From Ruminiclostridium josui JCM 17888 (GTDB lineage Bacteria > Bacillota > Clostridia > Acetivibrionales > DSM-1351), in the NCBI RefSeq assembly GCF_000526495.1, contig NZ_JAGE01000001.1, positions 1,176,001-1,240,000 on the forward strand: a stretch of 64,000 nucleotides of DNA, read 5' to 3'. The translations under genes were made by a program, and so were the position numbers. Under the pieces are notes generated by a model. That model did no database searches and had not been told where the DNA came from. It saw nothing but the letters and a program-made list of their open reading frames with translations. Positions 6,920 through 15,187 of this stretch are shown here, one piece after another (position 1 is the first letter of the stretch; the number at the start of each line of letters is the position of its first letter).

Positions 6920-9900
6920 TTAATTAGCTGGTCTTTCATAGTCAATGTTCTTTTTTTCAGGTGCATCCATATCCTCGTCCGGTTCAGCATCCAACACTTC
7001 ATTTTCATGCTTATCCATATTGAGTAAAATATTCAGCTCTGCAAGCCGCGCAGACTTTGTTTGCAGCTCTTCTTCCTTTTCAAATGGGACATCAACCTGC
7101 TGCCTTGCTGTTTCTATCTGCTGGTGGAGAGTTTTTAACTGCTCTTTGCAATATTCAAGCTTCTTCGGGATTTCAGCAAGAATATTATTGAGCCTTGTAA
7201 TATTGCCGTAGATGTCCGTGCCCAGTGTAACCGTATGGCTCATAGAACCCCTCAAAGTGATTTGGTACTGCTTATTGAAACTATCAAAAGAAAACAACAT
7301 CGGAAAGCCCATGTAGCTGCCTAATTCCTGTGGTTCCGGGGAAGTCATCTGCTTGCAGGCTTCCAGGATGGCTGCGCCTGCTTTTGCTTTTTCGGTATAG
7401 TAAGTACCTTTCACAGACATACCAGCAAATTTACTGTCCTCTGAACTGTCCACTGCATGTTCCAATTCACTTTGCTGCTTGTACAAAGCAAGATCTTTTT
7501 CATAGCCTGCTATGCGTTCCTTTGTGGATTTGATTTGCTGGGGGAAATACTTTAGCAGCCTGTCTTCCAAAGCATATTTCTGGCTCAGATGATTTGCTTT
7601 CAGTAATTTCAACTTGGAAACCTGAATATCCAGATCCATCTTTTCTTTTATGTACGGGTTGCCTGTAGCCAGCGCCTTCACCTCGGCATAGGAGAGTGCC
7701 GTTTCGTCAATGTCCTCGGCAGAACGCACCGGGGACTTCGAAGTCATAATTTGCGATATGAAACGCTGCTTGTTCTCAAGTATCTGGTAGAGATAAGCAT
7801 CAAAGGTGTTTTCGGTTACATACCGGAAAATATACACTTCATCATTTTTGTTACCTTGCCGTACAATACGTCCGGAACGCTGTTCCAAATCCCTTGGCCG
7901 CCATGGACAATCCAGGTCATGGAGCGCAATCAAGCGATCCTGTACATTGGTTCCTGCGCCCATCTTAAATGTAGAACCTAACAGGACTCGTACCTGCCCT
8001 TTTCGTACCTTTGCATACAGTTCCTTTTTCCTGATTTCAGTGTTGGCATCGTGAATGAAAGCAATCTCATCAGCAGGAACACCACGCTCTATGAGTTTTT
8101 GTCTAATATCATCATAGACGTTAAAATTTCCGTCATTCTTCGGCGTGGATAAATCACAGAATACAAGCTGTGTCAGCTTATCATCGCTATTCTCCTGCCA
8201 AATACGGAATACATTCTCTACACAGGCATTTACTTTGCTTTCTTCATGGTCAGGAAGTGCAGAATTAGCTAGTCTTTGGTCAAGTGCCAGTTTGCGACCA
8301 TCGTTGGTTATTTTGAGCATGTTATCCTCGTATGGCTCTACCTCCTTGGCACGTACCCGTTCAGCTCGAACAGCAAGCTCAGCTACCATATCTTGCTGGA
8401 ATTCGCTTGGCTTTACAGCGATATTGCAGTAATTGGCTTTTGGCACAGGGAGGTTTAACATATCCGCAGTTTTTATATCTGCAATTTCTTTGAACATGTT
8501 CATGAGCTCCGGCAGGTTATAGAATCGTGCGAACCTTGTTTTGGCCCGATATCCCGTACCTTCCGGTGCAAGCTCTATAGCAGTTACCGTCTCCCCAAAT
8601 GTACTTGCCCAGCAATCAAAATGCTGAAGTCCGTTCTTACGTAAGGTTTCATATTGCAAGTATCTTTGCATGGTGTACATCTCGGTAATAGAATTGCTGA
8701 TTGGTGTTCCAGTTGCAAAAATAATGCCGCGCCCTTCAGTCAGTTCATCAAGGTAGCGGCATTTCATAAACAAGTCGGATGATTTTTGCGCCTCTGTCTG
8801 GGATAAACCAGCCACATTACGCATCTTTGTATAAAGAAACAGGTTCTTGTAGAAGTCAGCTTCATCCACAAACAGCCGGTCAACTCCTAATTCCTCAAAG
8901 GTGACTACATCATCTTTTCGGCTGGTATCATTAAGTTTATCCAGCTTTAGCTTCAATGTCTTTTTAGTCTTTTCAAGCTGCTTGATAGCGAAGCGCTCTC
9001 CGCGTTCTTCTTTAAGTTCGCGGATGCCGTTGGTGATCTCATCAATCTGTTCTTCAAGCAACTTTTTTTGTCTTTCGACCGAAATCGGTATTTTCTCAAA
9101 CTGGCTGTGACCGATAATTACAGCATCATAGTCGCCGGTAGCAATACGGGCACAAAATTTCTTACGGTTTTTAGTTTCAAAGTCCTTTTTCGTTGCCACT
9201 AAGATATTAGCGGAAGGGTAGAGCTGCAAAAATTCAGCTGCCCATTGCTCGGTAAGGTGGTTTGGAACAACAAACATGCTTTTCTGGCATAGTCCCAGAT
9301 GCTTGCTTTCCATCGCTGCAGCTGCCATTTCATAGGTCTTGCCTGCACCTACACAGTGAGCTAACAGTGTATTACCTCCATACAGTATGTGCGCTACTGC
9401 ATCCACCTGGTGCTTACGCAGGGTGATTTCCGGGTTCATTCCTGTAAACCGGATGTGGCTGCCATCATATTCACGAGGACGGACAGAATTAAAACGGTCA
9501 TTGTAAATTCGTGTCAGGCGTTCCCTGCGGCCGGGATCTTTCCATATCCAGCTTTGAAATGCTTCTTTAATGGCTTCCTGCTTCTGTTGAGCGATCGCGG
9601 TTTCCTTTTTGTTCAGAACACGCTTTTCCACACCGTCCTCATAAACCGTATCAAAAACCCGTACATCCTTGAGGTTCAAAGTTTCTTCAATAATCTTATA
9701 GGCGTTAATGCGGCTGGTACCATAGGTCATTACTGCCCTGATATTGCCGCTGCGGTCGTCGTTTTTACCCTTGATGTTCCAGTTGGCGGTATAAGATGAA
9801 TAGAAAACATCAATATATCGCCTGTACATATATGGGGTTTCCAAAAGCTCAAATATAAAATCCTTTATTACATCTGGAGGAAGCCAGGTGGCACCCAGCC

Positions 9901-12900
9901 TGACATCGATTTCAGACGCACTTAAATCCTTTGGTTGTACCTTTTCAAGTGCTGCAACATTTATACTGTAAAGATCGGGCTGCATTTCGGCAAACTGCCT
10001 GGCGGTTTTAAGCTTTTCCCGTACATTACCGGAAAGATAGGCATCGGAGGTTTCAAATACCGGCTTTCCTTCACTGTCCAGCTTTTCAGGATTGCGGAAT
10101 ATAACACCTTCCAGGTCCTTTATAAGCTGTTCCTCTGAAAGACCGGTAAGGCTTTGCATAAAACCAATATCCACGCAGGCTTTTTCCGCTATGGAGATCG
10201 CTAATGCCTCAGTTGCAGTGTCTACATGGGTAACAACAGCTCGCTGCCGGATAGTGCGTTTGGTGAACATGTCAGCCTTACGTTCCAGATTGCCATCTTC
10301 GTCCAGAATTTCAAGGGAACAAAGCAAGCAGTAGGAAGAATCATCCGAAAAGGCCATGTTGTTGCCGCGGCTGCTTAAAAGTCCGTATTTCGCAGTAAAT
10401 TCATCATACAACTTATTCAGCTTGCGCTGCTGTTCATATATAACATCATCGCTATAGTCTTCAGTTTGGTATTCAATAAGTTCCCGGACACAATCTCTAA
10501 TGGCAATCATGCCTTTTATACGGTTGGCTGCCGTAACTGAAACTTCCACCTTGTTCATCCGGCTGTTTTCCCGGTAGTAAATCTCGCCATCCACAACGGT
10601 ATAACTGAAATTACGCACATTAGGATCTGCCGGAATGGAGGCATCTTCTTCCTCAACTATTTCCTCTGGCTCATATTCGGTTATTTCCGCATGGATATTC
10701 TCCAACGCTTCACGTAGAAGTTCTGCAAGATCAGCATTCTCATAAGGCATACAGGTGGTTTCACTGGCGTTGCCATACATCCTGTTATCATATGCCATCG
10801 TGCCCAGCACCATATCAGGGTTATCTGCAAAGTAACTGTTAATAGGTATGCCATCCTCAGTGGTAGAGAGGTGTACCCAATCCGGTTCAATATCAATCAC
10901 TCGGTCGCGCTTTTGCAGGAATATGATGTCGGTCGTTACTTCAGTGCCGGCATTCGCAAGAAAAGCATTGTTCGGAAGGCGTACAGCACCCAAAAGTTCA
11001 GCCCTCTGCGCGATATATTTACGGACTTCCGGATTCTGCTTATCCATTGTGCCTTTAGAAGTAATAAATGCAATGATTCCCCCAGGTCGTACCTTATCCA
11101 GTGTTTTGGCAAAAAAGTAGTCATGGATAAGAAACTTATATTTATCATACTTTTTATCAGCTACTCCATAACTGCCAAAAGGTACATTTCCAATAGCAAG
11201 GTCAAAAAAGCTGTCAGGCAGATTCGTTTCCTCAAAACCTTGTATTGCAATGTTTGCCTGCTGATAAAGCTGTTTTGCGATCCTGCCTGAAATACTATCC
11301 AGTTCAATACCATACAGTTTAGAGTTTTTCATCCTGTCGGGGATAAGCCCAAAAAAGTTGCCGATACCGCAAGCAGGCTCTAAAATGTTGCCCGTCTGAA
11401 AGCCCATGTTTTCCAGACAAGCATACATGGCTTTGATGACAGTGGGGGAAGTATAATGGGCGTTTAATGTAGAGGCTCTTGCGGAAGCATATTCATCTGC
11501 GTCAAGCAGTTCCTTCAGCTCAGTATATTCCTTAACCCATAGGCTGTTCTTTTCATCAAAGACCTGTGGCAAACCACCCCATCCTACATACCGGGACAGA
11601 ACTTCCTGTTCTTCCGGTGTCGCAAGCCGGTTTTCTTCTTCAAGCTTGTATAAAAGTCTGATAGCAGCAACATTCCAGGCATATTTGGCCTTTTGACCAC
11701 CATGCCCCAACTCATTGTCGGTGATATGAAAGTTGATACGCTCCTGTTTTGGTTTTCCCGATACAGTTACTTCTTTTTCGGCAGGTTCCTTTTTATCTTT
11801 CTGACCTTCTGGGAGCTCAAGCTCCATGTTAAATTCTACATATTGCTTTTTATCTTCTTTTCCTTTTTCAAGTTCAATGGTGAATGTATCTCCCTCATGG
11901 GTGATGGTTACATTCCCTGTTTGCTTTACCCATTCCGGTGCGTTGGGGTCATCCGCATGAATGGTTACACTATCCCTTTTTTCCGTAAGATAGTCCTGGT
12001 ACGTTCGCTGGAATACATCCTCGCTAAACCATTCTTTAAACTGCGGCAGGTTGATGTAAGCTTCGTAAAAATCCGGATGTGTCTCTTTCATAGAGTGAAC
12101 AATGCGATCGATTGCAGTATCAAGCTCCAATTTTGCACTGTCTGGATCGGTATCCCTGTCCCGCAGGTAGGGGTAAATCTCATCGTTTCGTATCTTGTTG
12201 ATGATTTCAGGCAGGTATGCCTGGTAGATGTCGCGAGGAGACAGTTTTTCAGCTTTAAGTACAGTCGGCTGCTCCGTTATTTCCCCCCGCATAAGAAGAT
12301 GATCATTCAGAGGGTTATCTCTAAGCATTTCCTCAAAGGTTTCACGCTGAAATTGTTTAGTAAACAGGGGACAGTTTAAATCACGAAGCTCTACCGAATT
12401 ATTGTTAAATGATAAGATCTCATATTCCTCCGCACCTATGTACACCGTATCTCCAAGGTGGAAGACATAATTAGCCGTATCTTTAGATACAGTTTGCTCA
12501 GGTTCCGTAGGTGTAGGTTCCCGGTTCAGGATTTGTCGTGCATATGCTTCCTCGGCAAGTCTCCGACGCTGTTCTTCCATTTCCTGCTGTGCTACAGGAA
12601 GGCGCTCCTTTTCCTTGCTGTTTAAATACCTGTCCGCAGCGATCAGCTCACCAAGTCGTTTTGCAACCTGATTCCATGATAGTCTTATTTCAGGGTTTGT
12701 TATAAAGCTGCCGCTTTTGCTAAGGAAGATCCCTTTTCCGTCATGCCATTGGTTTCCTCTGGTTCCATCGATGAAAATATGTGTGCCGCCGCCAATTCCA
12801 TACTCACGTTTTAGAAAATCAATAGTTTCTTTTGTACTGTGCGGTTCCTGATAGTGCAGGTATACACGGTACTTTCCATCCTGAAAGCCTGTACCGCTGC

Positions 12901-14185
12901 AAAGCAAATGATCGATTTCTTCCTGCGAAACAGAAAAAGCGGAGGTTTTTTTATCCTCCGCCTGTTCTATGGCTTCAATTTGCTGTTCTACTGTAGGGAA
13001 AAGGTTTAGCTGTAAACCAGCTCCGTCAGCACTGACTCTTCTGCTGAGTGTCGCAGGTTGTTCATGTGTCCCGCCCAGCCCATCGGGTCTATCGCTTTGT
13101 CCGGTGCCGGATTGCTCTCCAGAAGTTCCGTCGTGATCATCTCTATTTGTTCCTTCGCTATCCGATCGATTTCCATCAGATGGCTGTTCAATTTCCCTGA
13201 CATCATCAGACTGGCGTATGTTCCTTTCCTGTGATTTTTCAGGTATGTCCTGCGCAACATCCCATATTTGCCGATGTGCATCTCTTCCTCCGGCAGCGCC
13301 AGATCCGGTACCAGATAATCGCCCTGCATCGTGTATGTCAACTCCATGATCATCCTTCCTTTCAACCCTGTTATCTTCACTTTTATTCTGTCGTATATCC
13401 TGGCTTTTTGCAAATGTACGGTTTTGATTTCTTTCTGCTCTCTGAATACTTTTTACTGTTGCACTGATTTCCTTTAAAATCATTTCTGAAATATCACTTG
13501 TTGCAGCACCTAAACCGGATATTGTTTCAAGTGTGTTGAAATTAATAATGCTCTGAAAATCATCAAAGCTGAAAAATTCATCTGCAGGATAGCCGCAACG
13601 GACTAAAAGCATATATGCCACAGAATTTTTCAGTGCATTTTTAAAGATGACTTCAACATTAAGATCATCCAGTTCTTCGAGAAAGCTGTTTTCCCTGCTA
13701 TACATCAGGTCAGAGAGGTAATCAGGGAAATTATCTTCGACAGCGTTGAAAGCTGCTGAAATAAGTGTTGCAGGGATATTACTTTTGTCCTTAAGATCAC
13801 CAAAAGCATTTTCCAGCGTTTCTGTCACATCTTCAGAATATTCATTCCTTAATGACCAAAGGACAACTGGACGGTTATACCGGCTGTTAGTATCCGATAC
13901 ATCAAACACATGACGAAGGGTTAAACGGCTTCCGCTGTCATTTATAAGGGCAATGCCTTTCGCACCCCGGTTTACCCATCTGCCGAACTTCTCATTCCAT
14001 ATTTCAATGGGAGCACAGGCTGTTGCATCAGGGCGCTGGGCAAAAATAAGCAATTGATCTTGAAACGGATATTTATAGTTCCAGGCAGCAGTTTTCAGAA
14101 AGGATATCCAGTTGCCAGGTGTTTTAACAATATCTTTTGCCGTATTTTGAGAAAGCTCTGTAATCAGCTGCAGCTTTGTTGCCAA
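6920..14185 (-). CDS. ICE-type fused DNA methylase and SNF2-like helicase
   Basis: A 2421-residue protein of the giant methylase-helicase family common in clostridial ICEs. The N-terminal part (WISFLKTAAWNYKYPFQDQ, then RGAKGIALI) is the usual lead domain. A Gly/Asp/Ser-rich linker spans roughly 265-390. An adenine-methylase fold has motif I LEPACGIGNFFG near 930 and NVPFG in place of NPPY near 997. Helicase motifs follow: Walker A GAGKT near 1607, VDEAD near 1772, and RSGRIVRQGNKN near 2100. The C-terminus is coiled coil. The last codons and TAA are supplied by the IS110 end; the native stop was probably TGA right after DYER. Possible roles are element replication, DNA protection or transfer. 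Confidence 0.9.
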   Translation of the reverse strand: MATKLQLITELSQNTAKDIVKTPGNWISFLKTAAWNYKYPFQDQLLIFAQRPDATACAPIEIWNEKFGRWVNRGAKGIALINDSGSRLTLRHVFDVSDTNSRYNRPVVLWSLRNEYSEDVTETLENAFGDLKDKSNIPATLISAAFNAVEDNFPDYLSDLMYSRENSFLEELDDLNVEVIFKNALKNSVAYMLLVRCGYPADEFFSFDDFQSIINFNTLETISGLGAATSDISEMILKEISATVKSIQRAERNQNRTFAKSQDIRQNKSEDNRVERKDDHGVDIHDAGRLSGTGSGAAGGRDAHRQIWDVAQDIPEKSQERNIRQSDDVREIEQPSDGNRSDSEGTNRDDHDGTSGEQSGTGQSDRPDGLGGTHEQPATLSRRVSADGAGLQLNLFPTVEQQIEAIEQAEDKKTSAFSVSQEEIDHLLCSGTGFQDGKYRVYLHYQEPHSTKETIDFLKREYGIGGGTHIFIDGTRGNQWHDGKGIFLSKSGSFITNPEIRLSWNQVAKRLGELIAADRYLNSKEKERLPVAQQEMEEQRRRLAEEAYARQILNREPTPTEPEQTVSKDTANYVFHLGDTVYIGAEEYEILSFNNNSVELRDLNCPLFTKQFQRETFEEMLRDNPLNDHLLMRGEITEQPTVLKAEKLSPRDIYQAYLPEIINKIRNDEIYPYLRDRDTDPDSAKLELDTAIDRIVHSMKETHPDFYEAYINLPQFKEWFSEDVFQRTYQDYLTEKRDSVTIHADDPNAPEWVKQTGNVTITHEGDTFTIELEKGKEDKKQYVEFNMELELPEGQKDKKEPAEKEVTVSGKPKQERINFHITDNELGHGGQKAKYAWNVAAIRLLYKLEEENRLATPEEQEVLSRYVGWGGLPQVFDEKNSLWVKEYTELKELLDADEYASARASTLNAHYTSPTVIKAMYACLENMGFQTGNILEPACGIGNFFGLIPDRMKNSKLYGIELDSISGRIAKQLYQQANIAIQGFEETNLPDSFFDLAIGNVPFGSYGVADKKYDKYKFLIHDYFFAKTLDKVRPGGIIAFITSKGTMDKQNPEVRKYIAQRAELLGAVRLPNNAFLANAGTEVTTDIIFLQKRDRVIDIEPDWVHLSTTEDGIPINSYFADNPDMVLGTMAYDNRMYGNASETTCMPYENADLAELLREALENIHAEITEYEPEEIVEEEDASIPADPNVRNFSYTVVDGEIYYRENSRMNKVEVSVTAANRIKGMIAIRDCVRELIEYQTEDYSDDVIYEQQRKLNKLYDEFTAKYGLLSSRGNNMAFSDDSSYCLLCSLEILDEDGNLERKADMFTKRTIRQRAVVTHVDTATEALAISIAEKACVDIGFMQSLTGLSEEQLIKDLEGVIFRNPEKLDSEGKPVFETSDAYLSGNVREKLKTARQFAEMQPDLYSINVAALEKVQPKDLSASEIDVRLGATWLPPDVIKDFIFELLETPYMYRRYIDVFYSSYTANWNIKGKNDDRSGNIRAVMTYGTSRINAYKIIEETLNLKDVRVFDTVYEDGVEKRVLNKKETAIAQQKQEAIKEAFQSWIWKDPGRRERLTRIYNDRFNSVRPREYDGSHIRFTGMNPEITLRKHQVDAVAHILYGGNTLLAHCVGAGKTYEMAAAAMESKHLGLCQKSMFVVPNHLTEQWAAEFLQLYPSANILVATKKDFETKNRKKFCARIATGDYDAVIIGHSQFEKIPISVERQKKLLEEQIDEITNGIRELKEERGERFAIKQLEKTKKTLKLKLDKLNDTSRKDDVVTFEELGVDRLFVDEADFYKNLFLYTKMRNVAGLSQTEAQKSSDLFMKCRYLDELTEGRGIIFATGTPISNSITEMYTMQRYLQYETLRKNGLQHFDCWASTFGETVTAIELAPEGTGYRAKTRFARFYNLPELMNMFKEIADIKTADMLNLPVPKANYCNIAVKPSEFQQDMVAELAVRAERVRAKEVEPYEDNMLKITNDGRKLALDQRLANSALPDHEESKVNACVENVFRIWQENSDDKLTQLVFCDLSTPKNDGNFNVYDDIRQKLIERGVPADEIAFIHDANTEIRKKELYAKVRKGQVRVLLGSTFKMGAGTNVQDRLIALHDLDCPWRPRDLEQRSGRIVRQGNKNDEVYIFRYVTENTFDAYLYQILENKQRFISQIMTSKSPVRSAEDIDETALSYAEVKALATGNPYIKEKMDLDIQVSKLKLLKANHLSQKYALEDRLLKYFPQQIKSTKERIAGYEKDLALYKQQSELEHAVDSSEDSKFAGMSVKGTYYTEKAKAGAAILEACKQMTSPEPQELGSYMGFPMLFSFDSFNKQYQITLRGSMSHTVTLGTDIYGNITRLNNILAEIPKKLEYCKEQLKTLHQQIETARQQVDVPFEKEEELQTKSARLAELNILLNMDKHENEVLDAEPDEDMDAPEKKNIDYERPAN
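13006..13347 (-). CDS. tnpV: TnpV-like protein in an alternative frame of the helicase gene
   Basis: A 113-residue frame on the same strand as the helicase but in another phase. It matches my recollection of the TnpV family: TYTMQGDYLVPDLALPEEE, IGKYGMLRRTYLKNHRKGTY, LMMSGKLNSHL, then a C-terminus of the form MNNLRHSAEESV ending LVYS. GAAAGGAAGG precedes ATG 13347 with good spacing. The overlapped helicase stretch is exactly the low-complexity linker, which suggests that TnpV is the constrained frame here. Function is unknown; the name comes from Tn4451-like elements. Expression is not shown. Confidence 0.65.
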   Translation of the reverse strand: MELTYTMQGDYLVPDLALPEEEMHIGKYGMLRRTYLKNHRKGTYASLMMSGKLNSHLMEIDRIAKEQIEMITTELLESNPAPDKAIDPMGWAGHMNNLRHSAEESVLTELVYS

Positions 14186-14198
14186 CTTTTATCCCTCC

Positions 14199-14549
14199 TT
14201 ATCGCACCGGTTCACATTTCTTTTCAACCCTCTGCGCCGTTTTTTCTATATTCTCTTTTTCCTGTTTATAACTTTTTAAATAATGGATCTCATCGAGAGC
14301 ACGGTTGCATAAATCTTCAAGGGCTGTCAGGCGGTCCTTACAGTAATGCCCCCAATAGTAATTCTTTTCGCCCTTTGTACATTTCCATGTCACAAACTTG
14401 GCAGGAGCATTTTCGTTTTGACCAATGACAAACTCAGAATTCCCAACGGTCAGCCGATCAGTAATTACATAACCGGCATTGACTTCCTTATCTGCATTGG
14501 CAACGTGATTTTCCTTATTGTTATTCATCAAGCGTTTTTCATCATCCAT
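14199..14549 (-). CDS. Unidentified small ICE protein
   Basis: About 116 residues from ATG 14549 (MDDEKRLMNNNKEN), preceded by GGAGTGATTATAAGG; MNNNKEN could be an alternative start. The core GYVITDRLTVGNSEFVIGQ and FVTWKCTKGEKNYYWGHY looks like a small all-beta domain, followed by a helical C-terminus ending in KKCEPVR. The gene sits 13 bases before the helicase, in the same operon. I recall similar small proteins in this position of clostridial ICEs but know no function. Confidence 0.7.
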   Translation of the reverse strand: MDDEKRLMNNNKENHVANADKEVNAGYVITDRLTVGNSEFVIGQNENAPAKFVTWKCTKGEKNYYWGHYCKDRLTALEDLCNRALDEIHYLKSYKQEKENIEKTAQRVEKKCEPVR

Positions 14550-14582
14550 CCTTATAATCACTCCAATCAAACCGGCAGCAGT

Positions 14583-14610
14583 AAAGGGACTCCAGTTTTC
14601 AAGTCCCTTT
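14583..14610 (-). terminator. Hairpin between two small ICE genes
   Basis: A nine-base perfect stem AAAGGGACT and its complement, with a 10-base loop, follows the stop of the 29-residue gene. No long T run follows on the minus strand, so it may only attenuate transcription or protect the mRNA end. Confidence 0.4.
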
Positions 14611-14623
14611 TACCGCCATACCG

Positions 14624-14713
14624 TTATTTCTTTCTTTGCCTGATATACAGGTATAATGCACCACCTGCAATCACCAGGCAAATCACGATGGCAAGTATCG
14701 TTTTTAGCTCCAT
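14624..14713 (-). CDS. 29-residue single-pass membrane protein
   Basis: An open frame from ATG 14713 with an ideal AAGGAGG five bases upstream. The product is MELKTILAIV, then ICLVIAGGALYLYI, then RQRKK: one membrane helix and a basic tail. The strong ribosome site and the position between the prepilin peptidase gene and the small ICE gene support a real gene. It may be a small membrane partner of the Tad-like cluster. Confidence 0.6.
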   Translation of the reverse strand: MELKTILAIVICLVIAGGALYLYIRQRKK

Positions 14714-14752
14714 CAAAGCACCTCCTTGTCCTAATAAATTTGTGCTTTCACA

Positions 14753-15187
14753 TTATCTTCCGTTAATCAAAGCAATACCGGCATGAATAAAAAAGCCGGT
14801 ACATAAGAATACTGCCAACGGAACACTTTTCTGCCGTGTTAGCTTTGAATAAAGCAAGGCCGGTAGCAAGGCAAAAAAGAGAATGGAAGTAAGTCCATAT
14901 AAGCCAAAGCTAAAACCAATTGCAGCCGTAAGCTTGATATCACCACCGCCCACGCCGCCATATTTCATGGCAAGAAACAACAGGCAGATGCCTGGCAGCA
15001 AAAACCCCGCAATTCGCTGCATTAGTGTGGGCTGCGGCAAAATAAAAGCGGACATTATGCCGAGCAAGAGAATGGCTATCCATGTCCAGTCGGGAATAAT
15101 CCGCTTCATATAATCCATTACTGCTGCCCACAATAGAGGAACAGCAAAAAGAAGTATTATTATATCAGTTTCCAGTAGTGACATCAT
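14753..15187 (-). CDS. A24-type prepilin peptidase (TadV/CpaA-like), cluster A
   Basis: A 144-residue polytopic membrane protein. The catalytic aspartates of A24 peptidases are visible in AAVMDYMKRIIPDW (first Asp, about residue 25) and in YGGVGGGDIK (GxGD motif). It would cleave the leader of the pilin-like proteins encoded upstream in this cluster. Its start overlaps the end of the CARDB gene by 23 bases. It is short but complete, like TadV/CpaA. Cluster B has only a shortened counterpart (49041-49304). Confidence 0.88.
   Translation of the reverse strand: MMSLLETDIIILLFAVPLLWAAVMDYMKRIIPDWTWIAILLLGIMSAFILPQPTLMQRIAGFLLPGICLLFLAMKYGGVGGGDIKLTAAIGFSFGLYGLTSILFFALLPALLYSKLTRQKSVPLAVFLCTGFFIHAGIALINGR

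Larger units (their letters stand above)
5070..6936 (+). mobile_element. IS110 family insertion sequence, copy 1
   Basis: These 1867 bases match 24990-26856 over their whole length; the one difference I found is 6814 C against 26734 T. There is no terminal inverted repeat or target duplication, as usual for IS110. It has a long 5' non-coding end (about 400 bases) and a short 3' end (about 175 bases), the IS110-group layout rather than IS1111. Both copies run on the plus strand, opposite to the host genes. Joining the flanks of this copy restores a helicase ending in DYER with a TGA stop, running straight into the primase RBS. Confidence 0.92.

Noticed and set aside
11693-12379. Plus-strand frame of 228 codons inside the helicase gene
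   Set aside because: Antisense to a clearly coding frame, with a composition (Phe/Leu/Cys-rich) typical of shadow translation.
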